Shown piece by piece: positions 25,191 to 34,669 of a DNA stretch of 64,000 bases. The notes under the pieces are model-generated. The model worked only from the letters and a program-made list of their open reading frames with translations. It had not been told where the DNA came from and did not search any database. Each line of letters starts with the position of its first letter. Position 1 is the first letter of the stretch. The stretch is from contig VFJQ01000013.1 of assembly GCA_009885995.1 (NCBI GenBank), forward strand, positions 41,920 to 105,919, read 5' to 3'. The stretch comes from Verrucomicrobiota bacterium (GTDB lineage Bacteria; Verrucomicrobiota; Verrucomicrobiia; Chthoniobacterales; Chthoniobacteraceae). Position numbers and translations under genes: made by a program.

Positions 25191-26948
25191 ATGTTCTGGA
25201 CCGAAGACATTGCGGAGCGCGTAAGCGGACCGCAGATCATCAACGACTCGAAGACACCGAGCGGCCGCGTGCATGTCGGCGCGCTGCGCGGCGTGCTCAT
25301 TCACGACGCCATTTTCCGCACGCTGCGCGAGAAGGGGAAGGACGTGAAGTATCTCTACGGCGTGGATGACTTCGATCCGGTGGACGAAATCCCGAAGGGC
25401 GAGGACGAGCACTTCGGCAAATACATCGGCTGGCCGCTGTGCAACACGCCCGCGCCCGGCGGCGGTGAGGGCGACATGGCGGAGCACTACATGAGGGAGT
25501 TCTGGCAGGTCTTCGCTGATCTCGGCGTCGAGGTGGAGCGCTACCGCATGCGCGACATTTACCGCGCGGGCACCTTCAACGAGCCGATCGACATGATCCT
25601 GCGCAACGCCGACAAAGTGCGGCGTGTTTACAAAGACGTGTCGAACTCCGACCGGCCCGAGCACTGGCATCCCTTCCAGGTCATCTGCGAAAAGTGTGGA
25701 TGCATCGCGACGACCGAAGTGAGCAAATACGACGGCACGCTCGTCCACTACCGCTGCCGTCCCGATCGCGTAGTGAACACGAAGCTCAACCTCGGCAAAG
25801 GCTGCGGGCACGAAGGCGCCGTGTCGCCCTTCGACGGCCGCGGCAAGCTGCCGTGGAAACTCGAGTGGATCGCGAAGTGGCTGAAGTTTCCCGTCACCAT
25901 CGAAGGCGCCGGCAAGGATCACTCGACGAAGGGTGGCTCGCGCGATGTGAGCGAAGCGTGTCTGCGCGCGATCTACGGCACCGAGCCGCCACTGCGCGTG
26001 CCTTACGAGTTCTTCCTAGTCGGCGGCGCGAAGATGTCTTCCTCCAAAGGACTCGGCGCGAGCGCGCGCGACATGGCGGACCTGCTGCCAGCGGAAGTGC
26101 TGCGTTTCCTCATGATCCGCACGAAGCCGAACTCGCCGGTGAACTTCGACGTTCACGAGGATGGGATCGTGAAGCTCTTCAACGAGTTCGACCGCTACCA
26201 GCAGCGTGCGACCACCGGCGCGGCAAATGCCGACGAAGCCTGCACCTATCGCCTCGCCGAGCTACAGCCCGACGGCGCTTACGCCACCGCGAACTTCCAG
26301 CTCGTGAGCGCCCTCGTGCAACTCCCGCATCTCGACACGGTGAAGGAAATCGAGAAGCGCGTGGGCCGGCCGCTCACCGAGATCGAGCGCCGCCATCTTG
26401 ATGCGCGCATCCGTGCCGCGAGCGTGTGGGTTGAGCGCTTCGCCGGCGACGATGAAAAGACACGACTGCAAGAAACGCTGCCCGCCCGAGCGCAGGAGCT
26501 CACGCACGCGCAGCGCGCCTTCATGCATGCGCTCGCCGACGCGCTGCCGAGCACGACATGGGAGGACGACGCGCTGCAGACGAAGATCTTCGAGATCACG
26601 CGCCTCACGCCGATCGATCAACCGAGCGCGTTCAAGGCGCTCTATCGCGTGCTGCTCGACAAGGCCAGCGGCCCGAAGGCCGGCAACCTCCTCGCCTTCC
26701 TCGATCCGAACTTCGTCATCCCACGCCTGCGCGAGCTGCCGTTCGACAAGCACACGTTTTGGCGCGAGTCCGCCACGCCGATGCCCGAGCTGGAGAAGTG
26801 GATCGAGAAAGAGCGCGAGAAAATCGCTGAGCAGAGCAGCCAACTCATCACCGACGGCCCGCTCACGGCGAACGAGTTCACCTTCGTGCTCAAGGATGGC
26901 AAACGCATGATCAAGCGCGTGCTTGCCGAAGGCGCGCTCCTGGCGTGA
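25191..26948 (+). CDS. lysS: Lysyl-tRNA synthetase, class I (archaeal type)
   Basis: 585 residues from the ATG at 25191 (MFWTEDIAERV). It charges tRNA-Lys using a Rossmann-fold class I core unrelated to the usual class II LysU/LysS. Visible: the HIGH-equivalent PSGRVHVGALRG, KMSSSKG near residue 280, and the zinc-type insertion with CEKCGC, CRPDR and CGHEG. The C-terminal helical anticodon-binding cage follows. Length fits the family (500-600). Class I LysRS is standard in Archaea and scattered in Bacteria such as spirochaetes and some alphaproteobacteria. No translation-factor gene lies beside it. Confidence 0.93.
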   Translation: MFWTEDIAERVSGPQIINDSKTPSGRVHVGALRGVLIHDAIFRTLREKGKDVKYLYGVDDFDPVDEIPKGEDEHFGKYIGWPLCNTPAPGGGEGDMAEHYMREFWQVFADLGVEVERYRMRDIYRAGTFNEPIDMILRNADKVRRVYKDVSNSDRPEHWHPFQVICEKCGCIATTEVSKYDGTLVHYRCRPDRVVNTKLNLGKGCGHEGAVSPFDGRGKLPWKLEWIAKWLKFPVTIEGAGKDHSTKGGSRDVSEACLRAIYGTEPPLRVPYEFFLVGGAKMSSSKGLGASARDMADLLPAEVLRFLMIRTKPNSPVNFDVHEDGIVKLFNEFDRYQQRATTGAANADEACTYRLAELQPDGAYATANFQLVSALVQLPHLDTVKEIEKRVGRPLTEIERRHLDARIRAASVWVERFAGDDEKTRLQETLPARAQELTHAQRAFMHALADALPSTTWEDDALQTKIFEITRLTPIDQPSAFKALYRVLLDKASGPKAGNLLAFLDPNFVIPRLRELPFDKHTFWRESATPMPELEKWIEKEREKIAEQSSQLITDGPLTANEFTFVLKDGKRMIKRVLAEGALLA

Positions 26949-27001
26949 GCCCCGGGCAGCATTTGTTCTAAGTGGGCTGATCTTTGCCGCTCCTTTATCG
27001 C

Positions 27002-28633
27002 ATGAAAATCCCCAACCTCTTCATCGCCGCATTCATCGCCTGCGGCATCCCTCTCCGCGGCGCCGAAGCGCCCAAGGCTCCGAAGCTCGTCGTCGCGATC
27101 CTCGTCGATCAGCTTCGCAGCGATTACCTCGACCGTTTTCGCGACCAGTTCGGCGAGGGAGGCTTTCGGCTGCTGCTGGACAAGGGTGCGTTTATGTCCT
27201 TCGCGCACTACAACTACGCCCCGACCGTCACCGGCCCGGGACACGCGAGCTATCTGAGCGGCGCGCCGCCGGCAGTGCATGGGATCATCGGCAACGAGTG
27301 GTTCGACAAGCGCACGCGCAAGAGCATCAACTGCGTGAGCGACCCCGCTGTGCAGGGCGTCGGCGGTGCCGAGGGCGAGGGCCAGCGCTCACCGCGCAAC
27401 TTCACCGGCTCGAATTTCTCCGACGAGATGCGATTGCGCTTTCACTCGAAGGTCGTCGGCGTGTCTCTGAAAGACCGCGGCGCAATCCTGCCCGCGGGCA
27501 AGAAACCGGCGGGCGCGTATTGGTTCGACTCGGTGAGCGGGAACTTCATCACGAGCACCTACTACATGCCGGAACTGCCGGCGTGGGTGAAGGAGTTCAA
27601 CGCGCGCAAGCGGCCCGCGAGTTTCGTCGGGCAGACGTGGAAGCGTCTGCTCGATCCCGCGGCTTATCACTGGCCCGACAACGCGGTGGGCGAAGGCGTG
27701 ATGCCGCGCGAGAAGACGCCGACGTTCGATCACATCGTGCATCCATCGGCGGGTGAAGGTTTCGAGACGATCGTGCCGACGCCGTTCGGGAACACACTGC
27801 TCGCAGAGTTCGCCCTCGCGGCGCTGGAAGGCGAGCAACTCGGCCGCGGTGCGCAGCCGGATGTGCTGACCGTCTCGTTTTCGTCCACCGACGCCGTGGG
27901 CCATCGCTTCGGCCCCTACTCGCAGGAGGAGCAGGACACCGTGTTGCGTCTCGACCGCGAGCTCGCGCAGTTCTTCGCGGCGATCGACCAGAAGATCGGG
28001 CTGGCGAATGTCGCGATCGTGCTGACCGCCGATCACGGAGTCGTCGCCGCGCCGGAATTCTCCGCGGAGCAGGGGCTCGATGGGCAGCGCATCGACCTCG
28101 CGCCGCTGATGGCGGATTTGCAGGCGAAGCTCACGGAGCGGTTCGGCGATGGGAAGTTCCTGCTCACGCCGCGCCCCGTGGACGGGCAGATGTATTTCGA
28201 TCACGACGCACTGCGGGCGAAGCAGATCGAGCCGGAATCGGTCGCCGGTTTCATCCGTGAGTGGGCGCTCTCCACCGGAGTGTATCAAGCGGCTTACACG
28301 CGCTGGCAGCTTCTCGACGGCCGAACCCCGGGCGCACTCGGCCAGCGGGTGCTGAACGGATACAACCCCGAGCGCAGCGGCGACGTGGTCTTGATCCACA
28401 AGCCCTACAACCTGCCCGGCACGCAGAAGAGCGGCACGACGCACGGCTCGCCGTATTCCTACGACACGCACATCCCGGTGGTGTTCTTCGGCGCGGCGTT
28501 CAAGGCCGGGCGCTACGCGGACGAGTTCTTCATCACCGACATCGCCCCGACGCTCAGCGCCGCGCTGCACGTGAATGTGCCATCGGGATCGATCGGCAAG
28601 CCGTGCGTGACGGTGCTCGCCGAGCAGCCTTAG
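27002..28633 (+). CDS. Secreted alkaline phosphatase family protein (PafA-like)
   Basis: 543 residues from the ATG at 27002. Sec signal peptide (LFIAAFIACGIPLRGAEA). Type I phosphodiesterase/alkaline phosphatase superfamily: Asp36 in ILVDQLRSDY, nucleophile Thr77 in TVTGPGH, then SSTDAVGHRFGP and TADHGVV with Asp/His zinc ligands, and the last ligand His in THGSPYSYDTHIPV. This matches PafA-type phosphate-irrepressible periplasmic phosphatases. It would release phosphate from organic phosphates outside the cytoplasm. It ends overlapping the convergent mutarotase gene by four bases. Confidence 0.88.
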   Translation: MKIPNLFIAAFIACGIPLRGAEAPKAPKLVVAILVDQLRSDYLDRFRDQFGEGGFRLLLDKGAFMSFAHYNYAPTVTGPGHASYLSGAPPAVHGIIGNEWFDKRTRKSINCVSDPAVQGVGGAEGEGQRSPRNFTGSNFSDEMRLRFHSKVVGVSLKDRGAILPAGKKPAGAYWFDSVSGNFITSTYYMPELPAWVKEFNARKRPASFVGQTWKRLLDPAAYHWPDNAVGEGVMPREKTPTFDHIVHPSAGEGFETIVPTPFGNTLLAEFALAALEGEQLGRGAQPDVLTVSFSSTDAVGHRFGPYSQEEQDTVLRLDRELAQFFAAIDQKIGLANVAIVLTADHGVVAAPEFSAEQGLDGQRIDLAPLMADLQAKLTERFGDGKFLLTPRPVDGQMYFDHDALRAKQIEPESVAGFIREWALSTGVYQAAYTRWQLLDGRTPGALGQRVLNGYNPERSGDVVLIHKPYNLPGTQKSGTTHGSPYSYDTHIPVVFFGAAFKAGRYADEFFITDIAPTLSAALHVNVPSGSIGKPCVTVLAEQP

Positions 28634-29529
28634 GCGAGGCGGATCCGCGCGGTCATCGAATGCGTCGCGCCGGGGGCGAGCGTGATGGCGTCGGCACCGG
28701 CGTTGGCCGTCTCGATGCACGCCATGCCGGGCCACTCGTCGTCGCCGAAGTCCGCCATCGCCTTCGCTTTCGCGACCCAAGGATTCCACACTACGGTCGT
28801 CGCTGAGCCGGATTTCTCGATGACGATATCTCGCTTGAAGCCGGGATCGTGGAGCACGCACGTCGCGGTGGTGCTGGGGAAGACGCGGTCGGTTTCGCCC
28901 GTGAAACAGAGTGGCTCCGAGCCGAGGCGCTTGCGAGCACCGGCATCGACTTTGTCCACATACTCCGCGCCTTCGAGACCGCGCACCTCGACAGCCTGCA
29001 CGGCGGAGACGGCGAAGTAGGTGTGCAATGCTTCCTCGAACGTGAAGGGGTTCGTGTCGCGGTTCTCGATCTCGAGCGTCATCTCCAGCGTTGTGCCGAC
29101 GCGCACGCGATATCGCGCGAGAAAGGCATGCGGCCAGTGCGCGCGAGTTGCGCTGTCGTCGGTGATCGTGAACGTCGCGGTGATCGTGCCGTCGGGTTCC
29201 TGCGCGAGCGACTCGACATGCCACTCTGCGCTCCGCGCGAAGCCATGCGCCGGACTTTGCGGATGCCCGGCGCGTCCGCCGAACCACGGAAAGCAAATTG
29301 GCACACCGCCACGGATTGGCTTGTCCGGCGCGAAATGCGACGCGGCGCTCATGAACAGCATGGGTTGCGCGCCGGCGGGCGCCCAGTCCGCGACGTGTGC
29401 GCCGTGGATGAAGATGCGGGCACGGGCGAGCGGCGTGGCAATATCGAGCGCGGTGAGTCCACCGGGACCGATGGTGAAGGTGGCGAGGCCGGGGATTTCG
29501 AGCGAGCGGAGATCGACGATGGACGACAT
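28630..29529 (-). CDS. D-hexose-6-phosphate mutarotase (aldose 1-epimerase family, YeaD-like)
   Basis: 299 residues from the ATG at 29529. The galactose-mutarotase-like fold is shown by FIHGAHVADW, the sugar-phosphate signature RGGVPICFPWFG, HGFARSAEW with the catalytic His, EEALHTYFAVS with the second His, and the C-terminal CIETAN with the catalytic Glu. It interconverts anomers of hexose-6-phosphates. It follows thrC after 26 bases on the same strand, a common arrangement by chance rather than pathway. The stop overlaps the convergent phosphatase. Confidence 0.9.
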   Translation of the reverse strand: MSSIVDLRSLEIPGLATFTIGPGGLTALDIATPLARARIFIHGAHVADWAPAGAQPMLFMSAASHFAPDKPIRGGVPICFPWFGGRAGHPQSPAHGFARSAEWHVESLAQEPDGTITATFTITDDSATRAHWPHAFLARYRVRVGTTLEMTLEIENRDTNPFTFEEALHTYFAVSAVQAVEVRGLEGAEYVDKVDAGARKRLGSEPLCFTGETDRVFPSTTATCVLHDPGFKRDIVIEKSGSATTVVWNPWVAKAKAMADFGDDEWPGMACIETANAGADAITLAPGATHSMTARIRLA

Positions 29530-29555
29530 GTCAGGAGGGTGCGGAGCCGCCGCGG

Positions 29556-30644
29556 CTACAGCAACCGCAGAATCGCGGACTTCTCCGCCGGCGCGGTGCT
29601 GATCCCGCGGATCGCGTCCTTCGCGACATCGGGATCTTTCAACCCGTGGCCGGTCACTGTGCAGACGATGCGACTGCCTTCCGGGATGAACCGCATCGGG
29701 CAAACATCGCAGCGGCGATCGCTCTGGCACTTGAGCAGGCCGGCGATGCTCGCAGCGCTCGCGGGCTCGACGAAGATGCCTTCGTTCGCGGCGAGCCAGC
29801 GCTGGGCGGCGAGAATTTCCTCGTCGGTGACGATGTCGCACGCGCCGCCGGAGTCTTTCATCGCGGCGCTCGCGAGCGACCAACTCGCGGGATTGCCGAT
29901 GCGGATCGCGGTCGCGATCGTGTCGGGATTCTCGACGACCTTGCCGTAGTAGATCGGCGCCGAGCCCGCGGCCTGGAAGCCGATCATCTTCGGAAGCTTC
30001 GTGGCTTTGCCGAGTTGGTGAAACTCGCGGTAGCCGAGCCAGTAGGCGCTGATGTTGCCGGCGTTGCCGACGGGCATGATGTGAACGTCCGGCGCGTCGC
30101 CGAGCACGTCGATGATCTCGAAGCTCGCGGTCTTCTGCCCCTCGAGTCGGAAGGGATTGATCGAGTTCACGATCGCGATCGGCTCCGTCTCGCCGATCTC
30201 GCGGACCAGTCGCAGCGCGTCGTCGAAGTTCCCGTCGATGGCCACGACCTTCGAGCCATACATGAAAGCTTGCGCGAGCTTGCCGAGCGCGATCTTCCCC
30301 GCAGGCAGGAGCACTATGCACGTGATGCCCGCGCGCGCCGCATACGCCGCGGCGGCAGCGCTCGTGTTGCCGGTCGAGGCGCAGATCACGGCCTTCGCGC
30401 CGCCTTCGACCGCCTTCGAGATCGCCATCGTCATGCCACGATCTTTGAACGAGCCGGTCGGATTGAGCCCCTCGTATTTCACAAACACTTCGCACCCCCG
30501 ACCGACGAGTGCGCTCAGCTTCGGCGAATGGATGAGCGGCGTGCTGCCTTCGTTCAACGACACGACCGGCGTCGCATCCGTCACGGGCAGATACGGGCGC
30601 CAGCGGGCGATGACGCCCCGGTCGTGGAGTGGTGAAGAAAACAT
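29556..30644 (-). CDS. thrC: Threonine synthase
   Basis: 362 residues from the ATG at 30644 (MFSSPLHD). PLP enzyme converting O-phosphohomoserine to threonine. Fold type II motifs: LNEGSTPLI, the PLP Lys in [29 protein letters not shown], and the phosphate-cradle [13 protein letters not shown]. The C-terminus has [13 protein letters not shown], typical of short bacterial ThrC. Unusual is an extra stretch between GLLK and PEGSRIVCT carrying Cys306, Cys312 and Cys315 (C-X5-C-X2-C), where most relatives have a short loop. It heads a unit with the mutarotase gene and is divergent from the amidohydrolase. Confidence 0.92.
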   Translation of the reverse strand: MFSSPLHDRGVIARWRPYLPVTDATPVVSLNEGSTPLIHSPKLSALVGRGCEVFVKYEGLNPTGSFKDRGMTMAISKAVEGGAKAVICASTGNTSAAAAAYAARAGITCIVLLPAGKIALGKLAQAFMYGSKVVAIDGNFDDALRLVREIGETEPIAIVNSINPFRLEGQKTASFEIIDVLGDAPDVHIMPVGNAGNISAYWLGYREFHQLGKATKLPKMIGFQAAGSAPIYYGKVVENPDTIATAIRIGNPASWSLASAAMKDSGGACDIVTDEEILAAQRWLAANEGIFVEPASAASIAGLLKCQSDRRCDVCPMRFIPEGSRIVCTVTGHGLKDPDVAKDAIRGISTAPAEKSAILRLL

Positions 30645-30735
30645 CGGGTAAAAAGGGCGGGGACTATTGCGACCGCTCCCGGGGGCGGCAAGTGGCATTT
30701 GCCATCCGCGCGGCACGCTCCTACACGAGCGCGTC

Positions 30736-32286
30736 ATGCGTTTCTCATTCCTCCCTTGGCTCCTGTCCGTCACCTGCTTCGCCGCGCAGTTCGACCTGCT
30801 CATCCGCGACGCCCTCATCGCCGACGGCACCGGCACGGCTTTGGTGAAAGGGAACATCGCGGTGAAGGATGGGCGCATCGTCACCGTGGGCGAGGTGACC
30901 GGAGACGCGACGACGGTGATCGACGCGCAGGGCCGTGTCGCCGCGCCGGGATTCATCGACGTGCACACGCACTCGGAGCGCATCGCGCGGACGCCGGCGG
31001 CGGAGAATTTCGTGCGCATGGGCGTGACCACGATCGTGACCGGCAATTGCGGCGGCTCGCGCACCGACGTGGCGAAGTTCTTCGAGGAACTCGACGCAGC
31101 GAAAGTCGCAGTCAATGTCGCCACGCTCGTGGGCCACAACTCGGTGCGCCAAAAAGCAATGGGCGGAAACTTCCTGCGCGAGCCCACGGTGGAGGAGTTG
31201 GAAAAGATGAAGGCGCTCGTGGAGCAGGGGATGAACGAGGGCGCGGTGGGCTTCAGCACCGGGCTGATCTACGTGCCGGGCTCGTTCGCGAAGACGGAGG
31301 AGATCGTCGAATTGGCCAAGGTTGCCTCCGCACACGGCGGCATCTACGCGAGCCACATGCGTGCGGAGACGACGAAGATCTTCGATGCGGTCGAGGAACT
31401 CCTTCGAGTCGCGCGTGAGGCAAAGATCCGCGCCGAGCTTTCGCACATCAAACTTTCCGGCCCGTCGGCTTGGGGCAAAGCGAGTGAAGTGCTCGCCGTG
31501 CTCGATCGCGCTAGGGCGGAAGGCCTGTCAGTCACGCATGATGCTTACGCCTACACGGCGTCGAGCACGGGTCTCTCGCAACTCATCCCGGACAAGGCGC
31601 GCGAGGGGACGCGGCAGGATTTCATCGCGCGGCTCGCGGTGCCGGAGCTGAAGGCCGAGATCGTCGCGGAGATGAAGCGAACGCGCGAGCGCCAGGGACG
31701 GACAGACTACAGCTACGTCGTCATAGCGCAGTTCGACGCCGATCCTTCGCTCAACGGCAAGCGCCTCCCGGAAGCCGCGAAGCTCAAGCGCGGCTCGGAC
31801 TCACTGGACGACCAGGTCGAGATGATCCTCGACATCGAGCGCCTTGGCGGCGGCAGCGGCATCTACCACGGCATGAACGAGACCGACCTTCAGGCCTTCC
31901 TGCGCCATCCGCTCACCATGATCGCGAGCGACGGCGGCCCGCGCATTCCCGGCGAAGCCGTCCCGCACCCGCGCAGCTACGGCAACAATGCACGTGTCCT
32001 CGGACGCTACGTGCGCGAGTTGAAACTGCTCACGCTCGAGGACGCCATCCGCCGCATGACTTCGCTGCCCGCGGAGACCTTCCGCCTGCGCGACCGCGGC
32101 GTGCTCAAGCCCGGTGCCTTTGCGGACATCGTGATCTTCGATCTGGAGAAGGTGACCGATCCCGCGACGTTCGACGCTCCGCACCACTTCGCGGAAGGTT
32201 TCACCGACGTGATCGTCAATGGCGGCATCGTGCTGCGCGCTGGCGAACTGACCGGTGTGCGGACGGGCTGGCCGCTCCGCCCGTAG
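30736..32286 (+). CDS. Secreted N-acyl-D-amino-acid deacylase-like amidohydrolase
   Basis: 516 residues from the ATG at 30736, whose product begins with a signal-like stretch ([15 protein letters not shown]). D-aminoacylase subgroup of the amidohydrolases: [24 protein letters not shown] (metal HxH), [28 protein letters not shown] (His), ELSHIKLSG (His), MIASDGGPR (Asp) and [22 protein letters not shown] at the end. These enzymes release D-amino acids from N-acyl derivatives or act on related amides. Convergent with the NTF2-like gene three bases away. Periplasmic activity is inferred. Confidence 0.88.
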   Translation: MRFSFLPWLLSVTCFAAQFDLLIRDALIADGTGTALVKGNIAVKDGRIVTVGEVTGDATTVIDAQGRVAAPGFIDVHTHSERIARTPAAENFVRMGVTTIVTGNCGGSRTDVAKFFEELDAAKVAVNVATLVGHNSVRQKAMGGNFLREPTVEELEKMKALVEQGMNEGAVGFSTGLIYVPGSFAKTEEIVELAKVASAHGGIYASHMRAETTKIFDAVEELLRVAREAKIRAELSHIKLSGPSAWGKASEVLAVLDRARAEGLSVTHDAYAYTASSTGLSQLIPDKAREGTRQDFIARLAVPELKAEIVAEMKRTRERQGRTDYSYVVIAQFDADPSLNGKRLPEAAKLKRGSDSLDDQVEMILDIERLGGGSGIYHGMNETDLQAFLRHPLTMIASDGGPRIPGEAVPHPRSYGNNARVLGRYVRELKLLTLEDAIRRMTSLPAETFRLRDRGVLKPGAFADIVIFDLEKVTDPATFDAPHHFAEGFTDVIVNGGIVLRAGELTGVRTGWPLRP

Positions 32287-32289
32287 CGC

Positions 32290-32721
32290 CTATGGCAGCT
32301 TGCACGACTGCCACGCGAGGAAACGCCACTGCCCGTTCTCCTCGCGCCACACGCCGAGGAAGCTGAGCGTCACTTCCATGGTGCCCTCGGCCTTTGCGAT
32401 CTTCATGTGCGCGCGCCCGGTCATCAGCGCGATGCCCGGCGTGGGAAACGTGAAGTTCCGCTCCTCGTAATCCCACGTCAGGTATTTGGTGCGACCGGTC
32501 GCGAGCGCGTCGGTGTAGGAGGCCTTGTCGTCCACGGCGCCGGTCGAGTGCGCGTAGCGGAGGTCGTCGGAGAAGATCGCCGTGAGCCGCGCGCGATCTC
32601 CCGCGACGACGGCGGCGACGCGCTCGTCGTCCGCCGCGCGGAGCTTGGCGAGCCGCTCGTCGTCGGCGCGAAGCGAGCTGGCGGTGAATACGAGGAAGAG
32701 AGCGAGCAGTGTGGATTTCAT
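32290..32721 (-). CDS. Secreted NTF2-like (DUF4440/SnoaL-type) protein
   Basis: 143 residues from the ATG at 32721. Signal peptide (STLLALFLVFTASSLRAD), then the cone-shaped NTF2-like fold: an N-terminal helix (KLRAADDERVAAVVAGD), LTAIFSDDLRYAHSTG, a mid strand and the closing WREENGQWRFLAWQSCKLP typical of DUF4440. Some relatives are isomerases, cyclases or ketosteroid-type binding proteins. Its start overlaps the HpcH aldolase stop (ATGA), so it is the last gene of that coupled operon. Confidence 0.82.
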   Translation of the reverse strand: MKSTLLALFLVFTASSLRADDERLAKLRAADDERVAAVVAGDRARLTAIFSDDLRYAHSTGAVDDKASYTDALATGRTKYLTWDYEERNFTFPTPGIALMTGRAHMKIAKAEGTMEVTLSFLGVWREENGQWRFLAWQSCKLP

Positions 32722-33443
32722 GGGGTGGATTGGTTGGCGAGGATGCTTTGATAGCCGGCGCGCAGGATACCGAGATCGGAGTCGAAGGCGAGATGCGTGA
32801 AGCCGAGTTGGCGGAGCTTGTCCGCTTCCGCGCGGTCGCGCACGAGGATGCCGCACGGTTTACCGGCGGTGGCGACTTCACGCAGGCAGGCGTCGAAATC
32901 GCGCGTGGCTTGCGCGGGGCGAGCCGCGAGATCGAAGCGTAAGTCCGCCGGGCCGACGAAGAGCACGTCGATGCCGTCCACCTTTGCGATCTCGCGGGCG
33001 CTTTCGACGCCCTCGATGTTTTCGATCTGCGCGAAGATGAGCGGAGGCTCGGTCGTCGGTGGGCGCAAGCCGTAGCCGGAGGCGCGCACGGAGCGCGAGA
33101 AGCCGCGCCGGCCGCGCGGTGGATAGTGCGCGGCCTGCACGCAGTGTTCGGCTTCGGCTGCGGAGGCAACGTGCGGCACCATGATCCCGTCCGCGCCCCG
33201 ATCGAGCACGCGTGCGATCAAGTCCGCGTGGGGAGCGCCGACCCGCACGATCGCGGCGACGTTCGTGCCGCGGATCGCCTGCAACTGCGCGAACAGCGCG
33301 GACTCGGAAGCGCAGCCGTGTTCGAGATCGAAGAGCAGCCAGTCGAAGCCGCACTCGGCGGCGAGTTCGGCGATCACTGGTGAGCCGATGGAGAGCCAGG
33401 TGCCGAGGTGTGGCTGCTGTTCGCGGAGTCGGGCGGTGTTCAT
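32718..33443 (-). CDS. HpcH/HpaI-type class II pyruvate aldolase/citrate lyase family
   Basis: 241 residues from the ATG at 33443. TIM-barrel aldolase: GTWLSIGSPVIAELAAECGFDW (read in parts), LFDLEHGCAS, the catalytic-site Arg in AAIVRVG, GIMVPHV, AQIENIEGV (metal-binding Glu) and VGPADLRFDL with the metal Asp. Such enzymes cleave 4-hydroxy-2-oxo acids to pyruvate plus an aldehyde. It overlaps the upstream kinase remnant (ATGA) and the downstream NTF2-like gene (ATGA), so an operon that once imported, phosphorylated and cleaved a sugar-type acid is inferred. Appears intact. Confidence 0.88.
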   Translation of the reverse strand: MNTARLREQQPHLGTWLSIGSPVIAELAAECGFDWLLFDLEHGCASESALFAQLQAIRGTNVAAIVRVGAPHADLIARVLDRGADGIMVPHVASAAEAEHCVQAAHYPPRGRRGFSRSVRASGYGLRPPTTEPPLIFAQIENIEGVESAREIAKVDGIDVLFVGPADLRFDLAARPAQATRDFDACLREVATAGKPCGILVRDRAEADKLRQLGFTHLAFDSDLGILRAGYQSILANQSTP

Positions 33444-34020
33444 AAGTCGTCGATGGTGCGGTCTTCGCGCAATCCGCCGAGGGCGGTGGCGAGTCGGATT
33501 ACAGTGCGCATCTCGTCGGCCTGCGCGGCCGTGAGGAATGCGCGATCGCCTGCCAGCGAGCCACGGCGGCACCGATCTTTTCCGCCACGTCGGCGAGCGG
33601 CAGGCGGCCTTGCTTCTGAAGCTGGTTGAGGTCGGCGTGCGGGATCTTTTCGAGCACCTGCCACGCGAACGGCACGCGCGTGCGACTTGCATCGACTGCC
33701 AGCACCCGCGGCGCAGGGACGCCGGCATGAGCTACTTCGCCGAGGACGTGCGATTCGACTTCGAGGTAGTCGTCGCGTTCCGGGCCATCCTCCACACGGA
33801 CGAAGAATTCCTCGCCTTCGATCGTCGCGAGAAAGGTGAGATGGTTTTCCTGCCCGCCCGCAGGACGGATCGCGACGTTCTTCCCTGCGAACGCTGCGGC
33901 GAGCGCCTTGCGCAGCGGATCTGCGATGTCTATGTCCGCCGAGGATTGTGCGGTGCCGTGAAACGCCGCGGGTCGATCGCACTTCCAATAGTAGATGGCG
34001 CGACGATCCGAGGAAATCAC
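33440..34020 (-). pseudogene. Broken phosphotransferase (aminoglycoside phosphotransferase/choline kinase fold)
   Basis: From a GTG at 34020 the first ~150 codons encode the N-lobe of an APH-type kinase: AIYYWKCDRPAAFHG, NHLTFLATIEGEEFFVRVED (P-loop-like), ESHVLGEVAHAGVPAPRVLAVD and a helix ending AAVARWQAI. The frame then breaks to a stop at 33499. In a different frame, from about 33540 to 33440, a sensible C-terminal end appears (ADEMRTVIRLATALGGLRED). The catalytic loop and DxD metal site, expected between, are missing. Start and stop still overlap the neighbouring genes (GTGA upstream, ATGA downstream). An internal deletion with frameshift is inferred; the tail could alternatively be from another gene. 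Confidence 0.7.
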
Positions 34021-34645
34021 GGCACGTCCCCGGGCTCCACCACGGTGACCGGCAGTGCGATCTTTTCCTCCCGCGCCGTCTCAGTCGCGGCGATCGGTCG
34101 CTGCCGCCAATACGCTGCGACCATGTTGCCCACCATGTTTTGAATGACCGCGCTGAACACCGCCGGGACCGCCGCCAGCGGCTCTGTCGGGAAATTCTTG
34201 CGGGCGAGCATCGCGGCCATGCCCCCATTCTGCATCCCGACTTCGATCGAGACGGTGCGCGGGAAGCGCCAGTTGCAGAGGACGCCGATCAGCACCGGAG
34301 CGACAACGACTTGGCGCGTGGAGCGGGAGAGGCCGAGCGCATCGACTGGCACGTAGCGTCCAGCGAGGAGTTGGCACCACAGCGGCGTCATGCTGAACGC
34401 GAGCAATGTGGACGTGAGCGTCACCGCCACAGCCAGCGCGACATCGACGTGCGCGATGAAGCTGATCACATTCGACGCGATGCCGGAGGGGCAACTCTCC
34501 ACGAGGATCAAGCCAACGGCAAAGCCCGGATCCAGCCCGAGCACGCGGACGATCAGCCAGCCGCTTAGCGGCATGAGCGCTGCGCGCTGATGAGCCACAC
34601 GGGGTAGAGATTGGTGAAGCGGGTGAGAATTCGAGGAGGAGACAT
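34017..34645 (-). pseudogene. Broken bile acid:sodium symporter (BASS) family transporter
   Basis: An ATG at 34645 begins a normal-looking start (MSPPRILTRFTNLYPVWLI) that breaks at a stop near 34567. Another frame then resumes inside the family: PLSGWLIVRVLGLDPGFAVG, ESCPSGIASNVISFIAHVDV, FSMTPLWCQLLAGRYVPVDA, APVLIGVLCNWRFPR. It jumps directly to TVSIEVGMQNGGMAAMLARK and QNMVGNMVAAYWRQRP, which belong near the C-terminus. About 60-70 residues near the start and about 100 in the middle are therefore missing relative to the usual ~310. The stop overlaps the kinase start (GTGA). Not a functional transporter as read. Confidence 0.75.
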
Positions 34646-34669
34646 CTTTGGCCGGAGGTTGCCCGGTTC

